Shown one piece after another: positions 8,815 to 17,838 of a stretch of DNA of 64,000 nt. The DNA comes from Desulfitibacter alkalitolerans DSM 16504 (GTDB taxonomy: Bacteria > Bacillota > DSM-16504 > Desulfitibacterales > Desulfitibacteraceae), in assembly GCF_000620305.1 (NCBI RefSeq), contig NZ_KK211100.1, forward strand, positions 238,467-302,466, written 5' to 3'. A program made the position numbers and the translations under genes. Every line of letters starts with the position of its first letter. Position 1 is the first letter of the stretch. The notes beneath the pieces were generated by a model, which saw only the letters and a list, made by a program, of their open reading frames with translations, was not told where the DNA came from and did no database searches.

Positions 8815-9621
8815 TCAGTTTACTGGTTTTTGATTTTGGGTTAAGGGAAAAGAAACTATATTGTTAGTTCCCTTATGCAGAAAAAACTCAATAGCGTCCT
8901 CTACGGCACTCATGCTGACCAGTGTATTAAAGCAGGGACCCTCCGGCCTAATATTAAGTATGCCCAAAACAGGCAAGGGTTTGCTGTCCTTTATTCCACT
9001 AGTTAAATCCCGCTCACAGGCGATTGCAATAACTGCCTTAGGTCTGGTTTGTTCTATAAACTTTCTTGCCAGGGTTCCGCCAGAAGCAACCACCAATTTG
9101 ACTCCATACCTTTCAGCTATACCGTGCAAATCATCTATTGGGCATTGCCCACAACGAATGCAATTTGTAGATTCTATGGTAATTTTATGTGGACAACCAC
9201 TATTTTGAAGACAATGGGGAGCTAAGATCATAATTTTTTCAGGAGAAATGGCCAATCTTTTACATTTCACAAGCTGATTATTAACTTCAATAAAGGAGCT
9301 CTTTATTGTGTGCTTATCAATTCCAAGTATTCTACCTATATATAATGCAACTGGAAACAAGGTGTTTACTGCTAGAAGCATTATGTTTTGCAAAATAGGA
9401 GGCATGTTTCGTTCCTTTAAAAGGGCAAATACCAATCCACCTATGCCGAACCCCATAATTAAAAGTATGCTGCAAAAGATAGCAATAATTGCTATAACAA
9501 CTATTTGCTGATAAGTATCTGTACTCTTAAAAAATAAGTGCCAGCTAAATGCCAGCACTCCAAATAATAAGAGCAGGCTAAAGCTTATTAAGCCTATAAA
9601 TATCCTTTTTCTAGATTTCAT
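8815..9621 (-). CDS. DUF116 domain membrane protein with a cysteine cluster
   Basis: Function unknown. Two transmembrane segments at about residues 7-30 and 40-70 precede a cytoplasmic DUF116 domain. The cysteines suggest a metal or Fe-S site: C near 124, then CLQNSGCP, CIRCGQCP, AIACERDL and GPCFNTLV. The CIRCGQCP motif resembles half of a ferredoxin site. It is tightly linked to fmt (11-base gap) in an operon of translation and ribosome modification genes. No homologue lies at this position in the Bacillus subtilis version of the operon. ATG preceded by GAGGTG. Confidence 0.8.
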   Translation of the reverse strand: MKSRKRIFIGLISFSLLLLFGVLAFSWHLFFKSTDTYQQIVVIAIIAIFCSILLIMGFGIGGLVFALLKERNMPPILQNIMLLAVNTLFPVALYIGRILGIDKHTIKSSFIEVNNQLVKCKRLAISPEKIMILAPHCLQNSGCPHKITIESTNCIRCGQCPIDDLHGIAERYGVKLVVASGGTLARKFIEQTRPKAVIAIACERDLTSGIKDSKPLPVLGILNIRPEGPCFNTLVSMSAVEDAIEFFLHKGTNNIVSFPLTQNQKPVN

Positions 9622-9632
9622 TTTTATACACC

Positions 9633-10562
9633 TCAGTCATTAAAGCATAATCCTTTTTTTAAAGCTTTACCTTTTAAAAAGTCACCGGCCCCCATCCTTC
9701 TCCTGCCCGGCTGCTGCAGCTCAACAAGCCTTATTATACCCTGACCAGCTTGTACATCAATACCTTGATCATAATCAACATTTATTATTGTTCCTGGGTC
9801 ACCTTGTATATCTTCCAGGCTGATAATTGTACTCATCCAGACCTTAAGGCTCTCTTTCCCTAATTTTGTATATGCCCCGGGCCAGGGATTTAAGCCTCTT
9901 ACAAGATTATGAACGTCAAAGGCAGATTTTTTCCAGCTGATCTTTTCCATTTCTCTTTGAATTTTTGGAGCATAGACTGCAAGTGAATCATCCTGTGGGA
10001 TTTTTTCTATGCCGTTAGGCAGCCTTTTTAATACCTCAAGCATGAGTTCTGCTCCTTGTACAGATAGCTTATCATGAATATCTCCCAGGGTATCATTAAT
10101 GTCAATCTTAACTGTGTATCTTCCTAGCATATCACCTGTATCCAGACCTTGATCCATTTGCATTATGGTAACACCTGTTTTATCATCACCGTTGATAATT
10201 GCCCAGTGAATTGGTGCTGCACCGCGATATTTTGGCAGCAGGCTGGCATGAACATTTAAACAGCCATATTTAGGCAGGTTGAGAATTTCTTCTGGGATTA
10301 ATTGTCCATAAGCTACCACAACAATTACATCTGGAGAGATATTTTTGAGAACTTCAATCACGTCTTTGATCCTCGGCGGCTGCGCTACCTGCAAACCAAG
10401 CTTCTCAGCAGCCTTTTTTATAGGAGGAGCTTGAAGATTCTTACCTCTGCCCTTTTTCCTGTCAGGCTGAGTAATCACAAGGGGTATTTCAAAATTTGAA
10501 CTGTATATTTTTTCCAGAGTAGGAACAGCAAAGTCAGGTGTTCCCATAAAAACAATCTTCAT
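9633..10562 (-). CDS. fmt: Methionyl-tRNA formyltransferase
   Basis: Transfers a formyl group from 10-formyl-tetrahydrofolate to initiator Met-tRNA. The N-terminus is MKIVFMGTPDFAVPTLE. The folate-site region carries VAYGQLIPEEILNLPKYGCLNVHASLLPKYRGAAPI near residues 85-120, with the Asn-His-Ser-like motif and a later MQMDQGLDTGDML. A C-terminal OB-like domain follows. Length is 309 residues. ATG at 10562 is preferred because AGGTG lies six bases upstream; ATG at 10568 and GTG at 10571 would overlap that site. It follows def directly, as in most bacteria. Confidence 0.96.
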   Translation of the reverse strand: MKIVFMGTPDFAVPTLEKIYSSNFEIPLVITQPDRKKGRGKNLQAPPIKKAAEKLGLQVAQPPRIKDVIEVLKNISPDVIVVVAYGQLIPEEILNLPKYGCLNVHASLLPKYRGAAPIHWAIINGDDKTGVTIMQMDQGLDTGDMLGRYTVKIDINDTLGDIHDKLSVQGAELMLEVLKRLPNGIEKIPQDDSLAVYAPKIQREMEKISWKKSAFDVHNLVRGLNPWPGAYTKLGKESLKVWMSTIISLEDIQGDPGTIINVDYDQGIDVQAGQGIIRLVELQQPGRRRMGAGDFLKGKALKKGLCFND

Positions 10563-10571
10563 ATCCATCAC

Positions 10572-11027
10572 CTAATCTATCTTTTCAATATTATCTGCTA
10601 TATCAATGAACAAGGTTCCATCCAAGTGGTCTATTTCATGCTGGAACGCCCTGGCTAACAAGCCCTTTGCTTCTATCTCAACCCTTTCACCATGTCGGTT
10701 GAGACCAGCCACCACAATTTTTTCGCCCCTTGGAACGTTACCCCGTACTCCTGGTATACTTAAGCAGCCTTCCACATCTATTTTAGTACCCTCTGAATTA
10801 ACTATTTCAGGGTTGATAAGCTCTATAAGACCTTCACCTATATCAACTATAATCACACGTTTTGATACACCTACCTGTGGAGCTGCCAACCCTACTCCTA
10901 ATGCATCCTTCATGGTCTCCTGCATATTATCTAACAGCTTTATAATACTTGAGTTAATATTTGGAACAGGCTTGGCCTTTTCCCTAAGTATATTATCTCC
11001 TACTTTAACGATTTGATATATGGCCAT
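10572..11027 (-). CDS. def: Peptide deformylase
   Basis: Removes the formyl group from nascent proteins. The three signature motifs are [10 protein letters not shown] near residues 44-53, EGCLSIPG near 87-94 with the metal Cys, and HEIDHLDG near 130-137 with the catalytic Glu. At 151 residues it is a compact type 1 enzyme. It pairs with fmt downstream, linking formylation and deformylation. Confidence 0.97.
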   Translation of the reverse strand: MAIYQIVKVGDNILREKAKPVPNINSSIIKLLDNMQETMKDALGVGLAAPQVGVSKRVIIVDIGEGLIELINPEIVNSEGTKIDVEGCLSIPGVRGNVPRGEKIVVAGLNRHGERVEIEAKGLLARAFQHEIDHLDGTLFIDIADNIEKID

Positions 11028-11061
11028 TTATAAATTCCCTCCCTTGTTAATGTTACATATT

Positions 11062-13500
11062 TTAGCCAAAGCTGTTGGGGTTTATATCTATATTAACATT
11101 TACCTTATTGCTGAATGGGTTTGCCTTATAAAACTCATCAAGACAACTTTTAATTATGGGTCTTAGATTAAGCCCCTTTTCGTACTTTAAAAGAAGTTGA
11201 TATCTATATTCTCCCTTAATTTTAACCAAACCGCAAGGATTTGGGCCAAGAATTTGTACAGAGCTTGAATTTTTTTTATAATATATACTCTGCATCAAAA
11301 ATCGGTGAAAGAAATCTGCTCCTTTATTTACATGTTCCTCTGTTTTACCTGTAAAAATAATTCTTATAATCTGGCTAAAGGGTGGATAGTTGTATTCTTT
11401 CCTAAAAGCTATTTCATCCTTATAAAAAGCAAGAAAATCCTGATTTTTTGCATGTATTATGCTTACGTCATCTGGGTTGAAGGTTTGTATTATCACTTTG
11501 CCTTCCCACTCACCCCTACCAGCTCTTCCTGCTACCTGGGTTAACAATTGAAAAGACTTTTCCCTGCTGCGAAAATCTGGAAGGTTTAAGGTCGTATCTG
11601 CTGCAATAACTCCCACAAGGGTTACATTAGGGAAATCAAGACCCTTAGCCACCATCTGGGTACCAATTAAGACATTTGTTTTTCCCTTAGAAAAATCATC
11701 CAAATAACTCTTCACAATCTCTTTTTTGTCAGAAATATCACCGTCTATTCTCATAATATTAACATCAGGATACAGGTTTTTAAATTCATGTTCAACCTTT
11801 TGTGTACCAATACCATATGGTTTCCAGTGGAGGGAACCACATTGGGGACAGCTCTTTGGGATAAGTTGATTGAAACCACAATAATGGCACTGCATTTTTT
11901 GGCTGGTATGGTGATATGTTAACGAAACATCACAGTTGATACAATTTAAGATAAAACCACAATCACGACAAAGGACAAAGGATGCAAATCCCCTTCTATT
12001 TAGGTACAATATGATTTGTTTATTATCAGCAAGAGTCTTCCCAATTTCTTGTTGTAATTTTCTGCTGAATATGCTCAGGTTTCCCTCTCTCAATTCATTT
12101 TTCATGTCTATTACTTCGACAGTTGGAAGCTTGTAATCATTTATCCTCTTTGACAGGCATAGTAGACCCATTTTCCCTGTTTGGGCGGCTAAAAATGTCT
12201 CCAAGGAAGGGGTGGCACTTCCAAAAAGAGCAGGGCAATTATGCCACATTGCTCTCTTTAATGCAACCTCTTTTGCATTATATTTGGGGTCGTTATCCTG
12301 TTTATAGCTGGTATCATGCTCTTCATCTATTATGATAGCCCCTAATTTTTTTACTGGAGCAAAAACTGCGGAACGAGCCCCAACAATTATTTTTTTATGT
12401 CCAAATTTAATTGCCTCCCATGCTTCATATCTTTCCTTTTGAGTTAGTTTGCTATGTAAAATTACCAAGTCATCTGCAAACCTGGCCCTAAGCCTTTTGA
12501 CAATTTGTAATGTAAGAAAGATTTCCGGAAGGACAAGGATACACTGCAGCTTCTTTTTTAAGCAATGCTCCATAATTTCCATATAAACTTCAGTTTTGCC
12601 ACTACCTGTAACTCCATATAAAACATAGGGAGTATACTTTTTATTATCAATATCCCCTGCTATCACCTCAAAAGCTTCTTGCTGATCTTTATTAAGACAA
12701 AAGGGCTTTATAATATGTGCTTCCTCTTGTTCATATTTTTCAATTGATATGATATCCCTTTCCATTAATCGTTTTATGACACTCGTGTCTATATTATTTA
12801 TATCATTCAATTCCTGCACAGAAGAATTAAAGCCTTCCTGCAATACCTTTACAACCTCCCATTGTTTGGGAGCCCTTTTTTTTAAATAATTAACTTTCTC
12901 TGGATGGTCCAGTGCATCTAATTTAAGAACGGCCTTTAAAGAGCTCCAATCTGTTCTTCTTTCTTTGTGCTTTACCACATGGTGCTCTTCAATATATCCT
13001 TTGTCTAATAGCTCTTTATAGGCTTTTTTATAAGGCTTAAGCTCATTTTGCAGCACTTCACAGTCAAGCCACTGGTCCACGCCAGCAATTTTGCCCAATA
13101 ATTCCCTGGCACTAGGAGATAAATTGCCTTTATCCCATGGTGCAGTAGCTTTAAACCTTTTCAGTATATTAGGAAAGGCACCAACAGGTATGAACATTTT
13201 TAGTGCTTTAATTTTGGTTGTTAAATAATAATGGCTTAACCACTCTGCAAGCTGCATCTCTTCGTCATCTAAACTCAAGGCAGAGCTAAATACATCTTCT
13301 ATTTCTTTTAACTTATCGTGTTGTTTACCATGGGACAATTCAATCACATATCCATATTTTAATGCATTTCCAAAGGGTACAAGCACTAGGCTTCCTTCTG
13401 TCACAGCATTTATTAAATGTACAGGAACTAAGTATTGAAAGGGTCTGTCCAGAGATCTATGATTATTATTTATTATTACACTAGCGTATAATTCTTTCAT
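11062..13500 (-). CDS. priA: Primosomal protein N' (PriA helicase)
   Basis: Superfamily 2 DNA helicase that restarts stalled replication forks. An N-terminal DNA-binding domain is followed by Walker A GVTGSGKTEVY near residue 295, DEEHD near 393, the zinc-binding cysteine array CRDCGFILNCINC ... CHYCG ... CPQCGS near 510-555, and the helicase C-terminal motifs ILIGTQMVAKGLDFPNVTLV and QVAGRAGRG. Length is 812 residues. First gene of the priA-def-fmt group, with an extended -10 upstream. Confidence 0.96.
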   Translation of the reverse strand: MKELYASVIINNNHRSLDRPFQYLVPVHLINAVTEGSLVLVPFGNALKYGYVIELSHGKQHDKLKEIEDVFSSALSLDDEEMQLAEWLSHYYLTTKIKALKMFIPVGAFPNILKRFKATAPWDKGNLSPSARELLGKIAGVDQWLDCEVLQNELKPYKKAYKELLDKGYIEEHHVVKHKERRTDWSSLKAVLKLDALDHPEKVNYLKKRAPKQWEVVKVLQEGFNSSVQELNDINNIDTSVIKRLMERDIISIEKYEQEEAHIIKPFCLNKDQQEAFEVIAGDIDNKKYTPYVLYGVTGSGKTEVYMEIMEHCLKKKLQCILVLPEIFLTLQIVKRLRARFADDLVILHSKLTQKERYEAWEAIKFGHKKIIVGARSAVFAPVKKLGAIIIDEEHDTSYKQDNDPKYNAKEVALKRAMWHNCPALFGSATPSLETFLAAQTGKMGLLCLSKRINDYKLPTVEVIDMKNELREGNLSIFSRKLQQEIGKTLADNKQIILYLNRRGFASFVLCRDCGFILNCINCDVSLTYHHTSQKMQCHYCGFNQLIPKSCPQCGSLHWKPYGIGTQKVEHEFKNLYPDVNIMRIDGDISDKKEIVKSYLDDFSKGKTNVLIGTQMVAKGLDFPNVTLVGVIAADTTLNLPDFRSREKSFQLLTQVAGRAGRGEWEGKVIIQTFNPDDVSIIHAKNQDFLAFYKDEIAFRKEYNYPPFSQIIRIIFTGKTEEHVNKGADFFHRFLMQSIYYKKNSSSVQILGPNPCGLVKIKGEYRYQLLLKYEKGLNLRPIIKSCLDEFYKANPFSNKVNVNIDINPNSFG

Positions 13501-13524
13501 TTTTCCATCCCACCCTCTAAATAC

Positions 13525-13530
13525 ATTATA
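13525..13530 (-). promoter_or_regulatory. Extended -10 promoter element of priA
   Basis: TGGTATAAT lies about 25 bases upstream of the priA start; the -35 region is poor (TCACCC). The element sits between the ypeB terminator and priA, so priA probably starts a new transcription unit. Confidence 0.5.
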
Positions 13531-13551
13531 CCAAACTTGTACATATTGGGT

Positions 13552-13577
13552 GAAAAAAAGAGCATCGAAGATGCCCT
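13552..13577 (-). terminator. Terminator after ypeB
   Basis: On the minus strand GGGCATC and GATGCTC pair (one G-U) around a tight TTC loop and are followed by seven T residues, directly after the ypeB stop codon. Confidence 0.85.
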
Positions 13578-14945
13578 TTACATTGTTATCAACCCAAAAT
13601 CTGATTCAACATATCTTAAGATATTTAATTCCCTTCCAGTTTTTGCATCAATATAGATCAAGAATGGCATATGGCCCAAGCTGCCTTTAAATTCCCAGCA
13701 GTACGCCTCCTGGCCTGTGGGTAAGGGTATGACAACCTTCTGTAGTTTTTCAACGTGAAAGTTAGGATTTAACCTTGCCTGTGCCTCCGTTCCAGATAAG
13801 CCCTCTTCTGGCCATGACCTTTCTTGCTGCTTGGCTATTAAATAGTTTATTGCTTCAAAACCTGTAACCTGGCCACTATCTAATGCAACCTTTACTTTTA
13901 TTAAGTGAGGGTAGATTAAAATTCCATCCCTTTCTTCCCCAAAGGAAACCACGGCTTGATTAAAGGTTCGCAGCACCCCTGTTGCCTTAAATGAAACATA
14001 ACCCCTGGCTTCTAAGAATTGCTCTGCCTTTTCCTGGGCATCTTCCAGAGTAAGGTCACTTCCTCCTACTGAGCGATTGTTCAGCATCCAGGCAACATGT
14101 CCCCCTGCTTTGGTTATATCAAGTACAATCTGGTCACCAATGCTTCCCTGGACAGGTATGACCCTTACTGAAAAGACTTGAACCGGAGCTTTTTCATCAC
14201 TTTCTGAAACTCTATAGCTCACCCTCTTCTCTTCAATACCAAGAAAATTACCTGCAATAGCTTTTGCATCTTCTCTGGTGATAAATTTCCCAGGTATCTC
14301 AACTGTTCTGTCAATGACCTGCTCTGAAAAAGGCCCATCATATATTAGTTGGGGAAAGGTCTGTATTTGCTCTTCTAAATTTGCAAAGGACTCCTCTGGT
14401 AGAGATCGAGTTGCCTGAGACCAGTCTCTGTGCTTTGCCATGGCAATGCTGCTCCATGGAAATCTATCTCCGCTTATGTCAATATGCAGCCTATGCAGCT
14501 GTTGGCTAATATCCAGGGCTTGTCCATGGAGCCTCTGAATTTGCTTCCTGTCATTATCCTCCATTATTTCTTGTCTATAGCCATTTGCTAATGTAAAGCA
14601 ATAATCTCCAAGCTGATTTAAAAACTTTTGGGTTTGTATTAAGACATTTCTGCCCAGGGGAAGCTGAGCCAGGTCTCTTTGAGCCATATGTGCCTGCTGC
14701 CATGCCAGGGTTAATTGTAACTGCTCATAATCCCGGGTCCCTGATGCTAGAGCCTTTGACAATGCATTTTCAACCATTTGCATGCTCCCAGTCAGGTCAT
14801 AATAAGCTCTCTGATAATGGGTCTCTTGCATAATTATAAGTTTATGTTTTTCTTTCTGCTGCATATTGCCCCAATATGCCGTAGATATTAGGGCTGCTGT
14901 TAATAAAACTACAGTGAGTGGGTGCCACCAATTTTTCAATTTCAT
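13578..14945 (-). CDS. ypeB: Germination protein YpeB
   Basis: Spore protein needed for the localisation and activity of the cortex-lytic enzyme SleB. A single N-terminal membrane anchor lies at about residues 7-24 (WWHPLTVVLLTAALISTAYW). An N-terminal domain with helical heptads follows, then PepSY-like repeats in the C-terminal half (FITREDAKAIAGNFLG, LTLEDAQEKAEQFLEARGY). Length is 455 residues, close to the Bacillus protein. It is directly downstream of sleB, the conserved bicistronic arrangement. Expression in the forespore under sigma-G is known for Bacillus; no confident promoter is seen here. Confidence 0.95.
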   Translation of the reverse strand: MKLKNWWHPLTVVLLTAALISTAYWGNMQQKEKHKLIIMQETHYQRAYYDLTGSMQMVENALSKALASGTRDYEQLQLTLAWQQAHMAQRDLAQLPLGRNVLIQTQKFLNQLGDYCFTLANGYRQEIMEDNDRKQIQRLHGQALDISQQLHRLHIDISGDRFPWSSIAMAKHRDWSQATRSLPEESFANLEEQIQTFPQLIYDGPFSEQVIDRTVEIPGKFITREDAKAIAGNFLGIEEKRVSYRVSESDEKAPVQVFSVRVIPVQGSIGDQIVLDITKAGGHVAWMLNNRSVGGSDLTLEDAQEKAEQFLEARGYVSFKATGVLRTFNQAVVSFGEERDGILIYPHLIKVKVALDSGQVTGFEAINYLIAKQQERSWPEEGLSGTEAQARLNPNFHVEKLQKVVIPLPTGQEAYCWEFKGSLGHMPFLIYIDAKTGRELNILRYVESDFGLITM

Positions 14946-14981
14946 CTAACTCCTATCTCTTTTTAAAGATATAAGTTGCCA

Positions 14982-15692
14982 TCAAGTACCAAATACATGC
15001 TTCCCTATTCTCGTATGTATGGGTCTTGTCCATATCCATCTGGAAGTGGCAACAGCCGGATTCCAGTAATAGATAGCTCCATTGCTGGGATCCCATCCAC
15101 TAAGGGCATCTGTAGCAGCTTTAAAAGCAGTAGGGTTAGGTTCTAACCAGATTTGTCCGTCACTTACTGATGTAAAAGCTCCTGGTTGAAATATTACGTC
15201 AGGAATGGAATTAGGAAAGGATGGATGGTTAACCCTGTTCATGATAACAGCAGCTATGGCCACTTGACCAACATACGGTTCTCCTCGTGCTTCACCATAA
15301 ACTGCCCGGGCCAACAATAACATATCGTCACTAGATAAGGCAGGGACATTTTCCACTGCTGCTGCAACCTTGATGGTTGGTGTCTCCAGGCGATTAATTG
15401 TGGCTGTGTCAGCTACTCCAGTACCTCTTAAGCCTCTGCTTAGTTGAAACTGTCTAACTGCAGAGGCAGTCCTTGGACCATAAATACCGTTAATTATTCC
15501 AGGATTAAATCCCTTTTGACTTAACATTTCCTGCAAATCCTTAACATCTTCCCCTTTAGTGCCCCACTTTAACTCCCTCTCACCAAGGGCAGTGGCCTCT
15601 GCATGGCGAGGGTTTCCAACGGTTACTCCTATAAATGTAAAAATAATAATTATTGTAAATAAAACAACACTATTGTGGTATTTTTCCTTCAA
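14982..15692 (-). CDS. sleB: Spore cortex-lytic enzyme SleB
   Basis: Lytic transglycosylase that degrades spore cortex peptidoglycan during germination. A signal peptide or anchor lies at about residues 8-30. A PG_binding_1 domain is at about 38-105 (DVKDLQEMLSQKGFNPGIINGIYGPRTASAVRQFQ), followed by a Hydrolase_2 catalytic domain at about 125-236 with ARAVYGEARGEPYVGQVAIAAVIMNRV, where the Glu is the likely catalytic residue. Length is 236 residues, shorter than some but complete. Start is TTG at 15692, seven bases after GGAGGG. A TGAATA at about 50-60 bases upstream could be a sigma-G -35, but no clear -10 follows. Confidence 0.95.
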   Translation of the reverse strand: MKEKYHNSVVLFTIIIIFTFIGVTVGNPRHAEATALGERELKWGTKGEDVKDLQEMLSQKGFNPGIINGIYGPRTASAVRQFQLSRGLRGTGVADTATINRLETPTIKVAAAVENVPALSSDDMLLLARAVYGEARGEPYVGQVAIAAVIMNRVNHPSFPNSIPDVIFQPGAFTSVSDGQIWLEPNPTAFKAATDALSGWDPSNGAIYYWNPAVATSRWIWTRPIHTRIGKHVFGT

Positions 15693-15760
15693 TGAAAGCC
15701 CTCCTTTATAACAATAGTTATTTTATTTTCTGCATTGGTCACATTATTATTCAAGCAAAG

Positions 15761-15785
15761 CAAAAACCACCTCTTGGCAGGTGGT
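15761..15785 (-). terminator. Terminator after the 2H phosphoesterase gene
   Basis: On the minus strand ACCACCT and AGGTGGT pair around GCCAAG, and TTTTTG follows. Confidence 0.85.
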
Positions 15786-15789
15786 CAAA

Positions 15790-16377
15790 TTAGTCTGGTT
15801 TTTGGTCTAGTATATATTTACTTACAACCCTTTTTTCTTTTTCTAATTCAGGTTTCCAGAGTTCTAGTCTTTTAATTACCCCGCGAATTGGAGTTTCCCT
15901 AAGCGATACCCTTTGACATACCTTTAAGAACTCATCTTTTTCAAGGGGAGTACTTGCAAATATTTCACTTAATATAGTTATGTGGAATATCCATTTATCT
16001 ACTGAAGGCGGAACTAAAAAACCCTGATTATCTAAAGCTTGTTCAAGGGAGTTTTGTAATTGCCTCAACCTTTCATCATCTTCTATTTTTAAAATAAGAC
16101 TGTTATGAGGTTTAGTAAAGCAATCAAAGCAGTAAGACTCAATTTTGATAGGATTAAAATTGGCTACTACCTGTTTAACGCATCTGTCAAATATCCCCAA
16201 TTCTTCTTTTTCCAGCATTTTTACCGCACTAATAGTAATATGAATAGTGGGAGGTGATTCCTTATATATTTTCAAACTATCAGACAGGAGCTTTTGTATT
16301 CTGACAGCCTCCTCAAACAACTCCCCTGAAGGAATTGCCACCAGATACATGTGTTTTTTCCAGTCATAATGCTTCAT
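15790..16377 (-). CDS. 2H phosphoesterase superfamily protein (LigT/2'-5' RNA ligase-like)
   Basis: Two His-x-Thr motifs, IHITIS near residue 66 and FHITIL near residue 148, are the defining catalytic pair of the 2H phosphoesterase fold. Members act on 2',3'-cyclic phosphates or 2'-5' linkages in RNA, or on nucleotide derivatives; the substrate here cannot be told from sequence. Length is 195 residues, normal for the family. It is monocistronic: a terminator follows it and the preceding hdr-like operon ends in its own terminator. Start ATG after TTGAGGAA. Confidence 0.75.
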   Translation of the reverse strand: MKHYDWKKHMYLVAIPSGELFEEAVRIQKLLSDSLKIYKESPPTIHITISAVKMLEKEELGIFDRCVKQVVANFNPIKIESYCFDCFTKPHNSLILKIEDDERLRQLQNSLEQALDNQGFLVPPSVDKWIFHITILSEIFASTPLEKDEFLKVCQRVSLRETPIRGVIKRLELWKPELEKEKRVVSKYILDQKPD

Positions 16378-16474
16378 AACCTATTCATTCCTCAATCAAT
16401 TATTCTAATATTTATATTATAACCTATATATATTATAACCTAAATCTATATAAAGCTAATAGCCTATAATTTAT

Positions 16475-16514
16475 TAAAAAAAGAACCCTTAACCATCTAA
16501 GGCATTAGGGTTCT
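16475..16514 (-). terminator. Terminator after the DsrK/TmcB-like operon
   Basis: On the minus strand AGAACCCT and AGGGTTCT pair across a 17-base loop and are followed by T7. Confidence 0.85.
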
Positions 16515-16540
16515 CAGTATTTATTATTTATTGTATCAGT

Positions 16541-17833
16541 CTATTCTTTTTCTGGTAATACAATAGCATTAGCAACAAGTTCTACAAGGTTAGTTATTTT
16601 TACATTAACACCATGATGCTTGCATCCCTCAGCCAGTCCGTCCAGGCAGTTATGGCATGATGTTCCTACAATGGAAGCTCCCGTTGCCTTTACTTGTTCA
16701 GCCTTAACCTTACTGGCCGCTAATCTTCTTTTCGCAAATTCTGACATGGAAAGCATTCCGCCTCCACCACCACAACAGAAGTTGTCCTGTCCATTAGGTG
16801 TCATTTCCCTATAATCCATAACAGCTTGACTTAAAATATATCTTGGTTCATCAAGTATACCGCCATTGCGGGCCTGATTACAGGGGTCGTGGTACGTTAC
16901 AGGATCAGGATTTTTTGCAGGATCAAGCTTAATTCTGCCTTCTCTAATATACTCAGCCATGACCTCAACAAAACCTCTTACTGGTATATCATAAGTTTTT
17001 CCAAGCCAGTTTTCGCCTTCCCATCTAAAAGCGCGATAGCCATGACCACATTCCGCCATCACTATTTCTTTTACCTCAAGTTTACGTGCAGCTGATATTA
17101 GATTATCTGCAATATGTCTTGCTTTCTTATCGTCTCCAGAAAATAAAGCGTAATTTGTTACATCCCAGGAGTCTGTACTTACTGTCCAGTCCTCCCCAGC
17201 AGCATAGAAAATTTTAGCTGCTGCTTTAATGCTTAATGGATGATATTTTGGCTCACGTGGATTAAATGTATAAATCAGCCTTGCGCCTTTTTTATCAATA
17301 GGAATCTTGGCATTGGGGTCATCTACATCTTCCTGTAATTCTTCTTCCATCCATTCTAATGTATCAATGAAGTCTTCTTTGGAAACAGCCATGTTGTTGC
17401 CAGTCTCCATATGGGCATCAATTGTAGCCTGTAATCCGGCTGGAGTAAGACCCAATTCTGTTAGAATACCCCTGGTAGTACGTATAATCATTCCCGTATC
17501 TATACCCATGGGACAGTTGACAGTACAACGACGACACATGGTACATGCACCAAAGGCATGATCCACCATTTTTTTTAGCATTTCCTCGTCTACTTCCTTT
17601 ACGCCTCCAAACCAGCCTGGGAATTTGCTGCCAAGCAAATCATATTTGCCCTTATAAATCTTTCTAAGAAAATCTGTTTTATATGGCGGAACCATATCTG
17701 ATTCTCCTGTTGACTTAGAGTAGTGACAGGATTCAGCACAAACTCCACAGTGGACACAAACATGTAGATATGTTGCCAATTGCCTTGTAAGCCTTTTTTC
17801 TAAAAGCTCCATTACTTTTTCAGAATATGCCAT
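16541..17833 (-). CDS. HdrD/DsrK/TmcB-like Fe-S oxidoreductase subunit
   Basis: Cytoplasmic Fe-S subunit of a predicted membrane-bound thiol/disulfide or quinone-linked reductase. The N-terminal half has two ferredoxin-type clusters, CVHCGVCAESC near residues 26-36 and CTMCRRCTVNCP near 97-108. The C-terminal half has CCG-type motifs: AECGHGYRAFRWEG near 258, HDPCNQARNGG near 315, FCCGGGGGML near 352 and GTSCHNC near 388. These are the features of HdrD and, by the ECGHGYR signature, of DsrK/TmcB relatives. Length is 430 residues. It is five bases downstream of a cytochrome b-like gene, so the pair probably forms a two-subunit complex. Partner and substrate are unknown. ATG follows AAAGGAG. 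Confidence 0.85.
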   Translation of the reverse strand: MAYSEKVMELLEKRLTRQLATYLHVCVHCGVCAESCHYSKSTGESDMVPPYKTDFLRKIYKGKYDLLGSKFPGWFGGVKEVDEEMLKKMVDHAFGACTMCRRCTVNCPMGIDTGMIIRTTRGILTELGLTPAGLQATIDAHMETGNNMAVSKEDFIDTLEWMEEELQEDVDDPNAKIPIDKKGARLIYTFNPREPKYHPLSIKAAAKIFYAAGEDWTVSTDSWDVTNYALFSGDDKKARHIADNLISAARKLEVKEIVMAECGHGYRAFRWEGENWLGKTYDIPVRGFVEVMAEYIREGRIKLDPAKNPDPVTYHDPCNQARNGGILDEPRYILSQAVMDYREMTPNGQDNFCCGGGGGMLSMSEFAKRRLAASKVKAEQVKATGASIVGTSCHNCLDGLAEGCKHHGVNVKITNLVELVANAIVLPEKE

Positions 17834-17838
17834 CTAAA

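Noticed and set aside
16415-16446. AT-rich repeated motif (TATATTATAACC twice)
   Set aside because: Short, low complexity and in a typical AT-rich intergenic region; no structure or extra copies seen.
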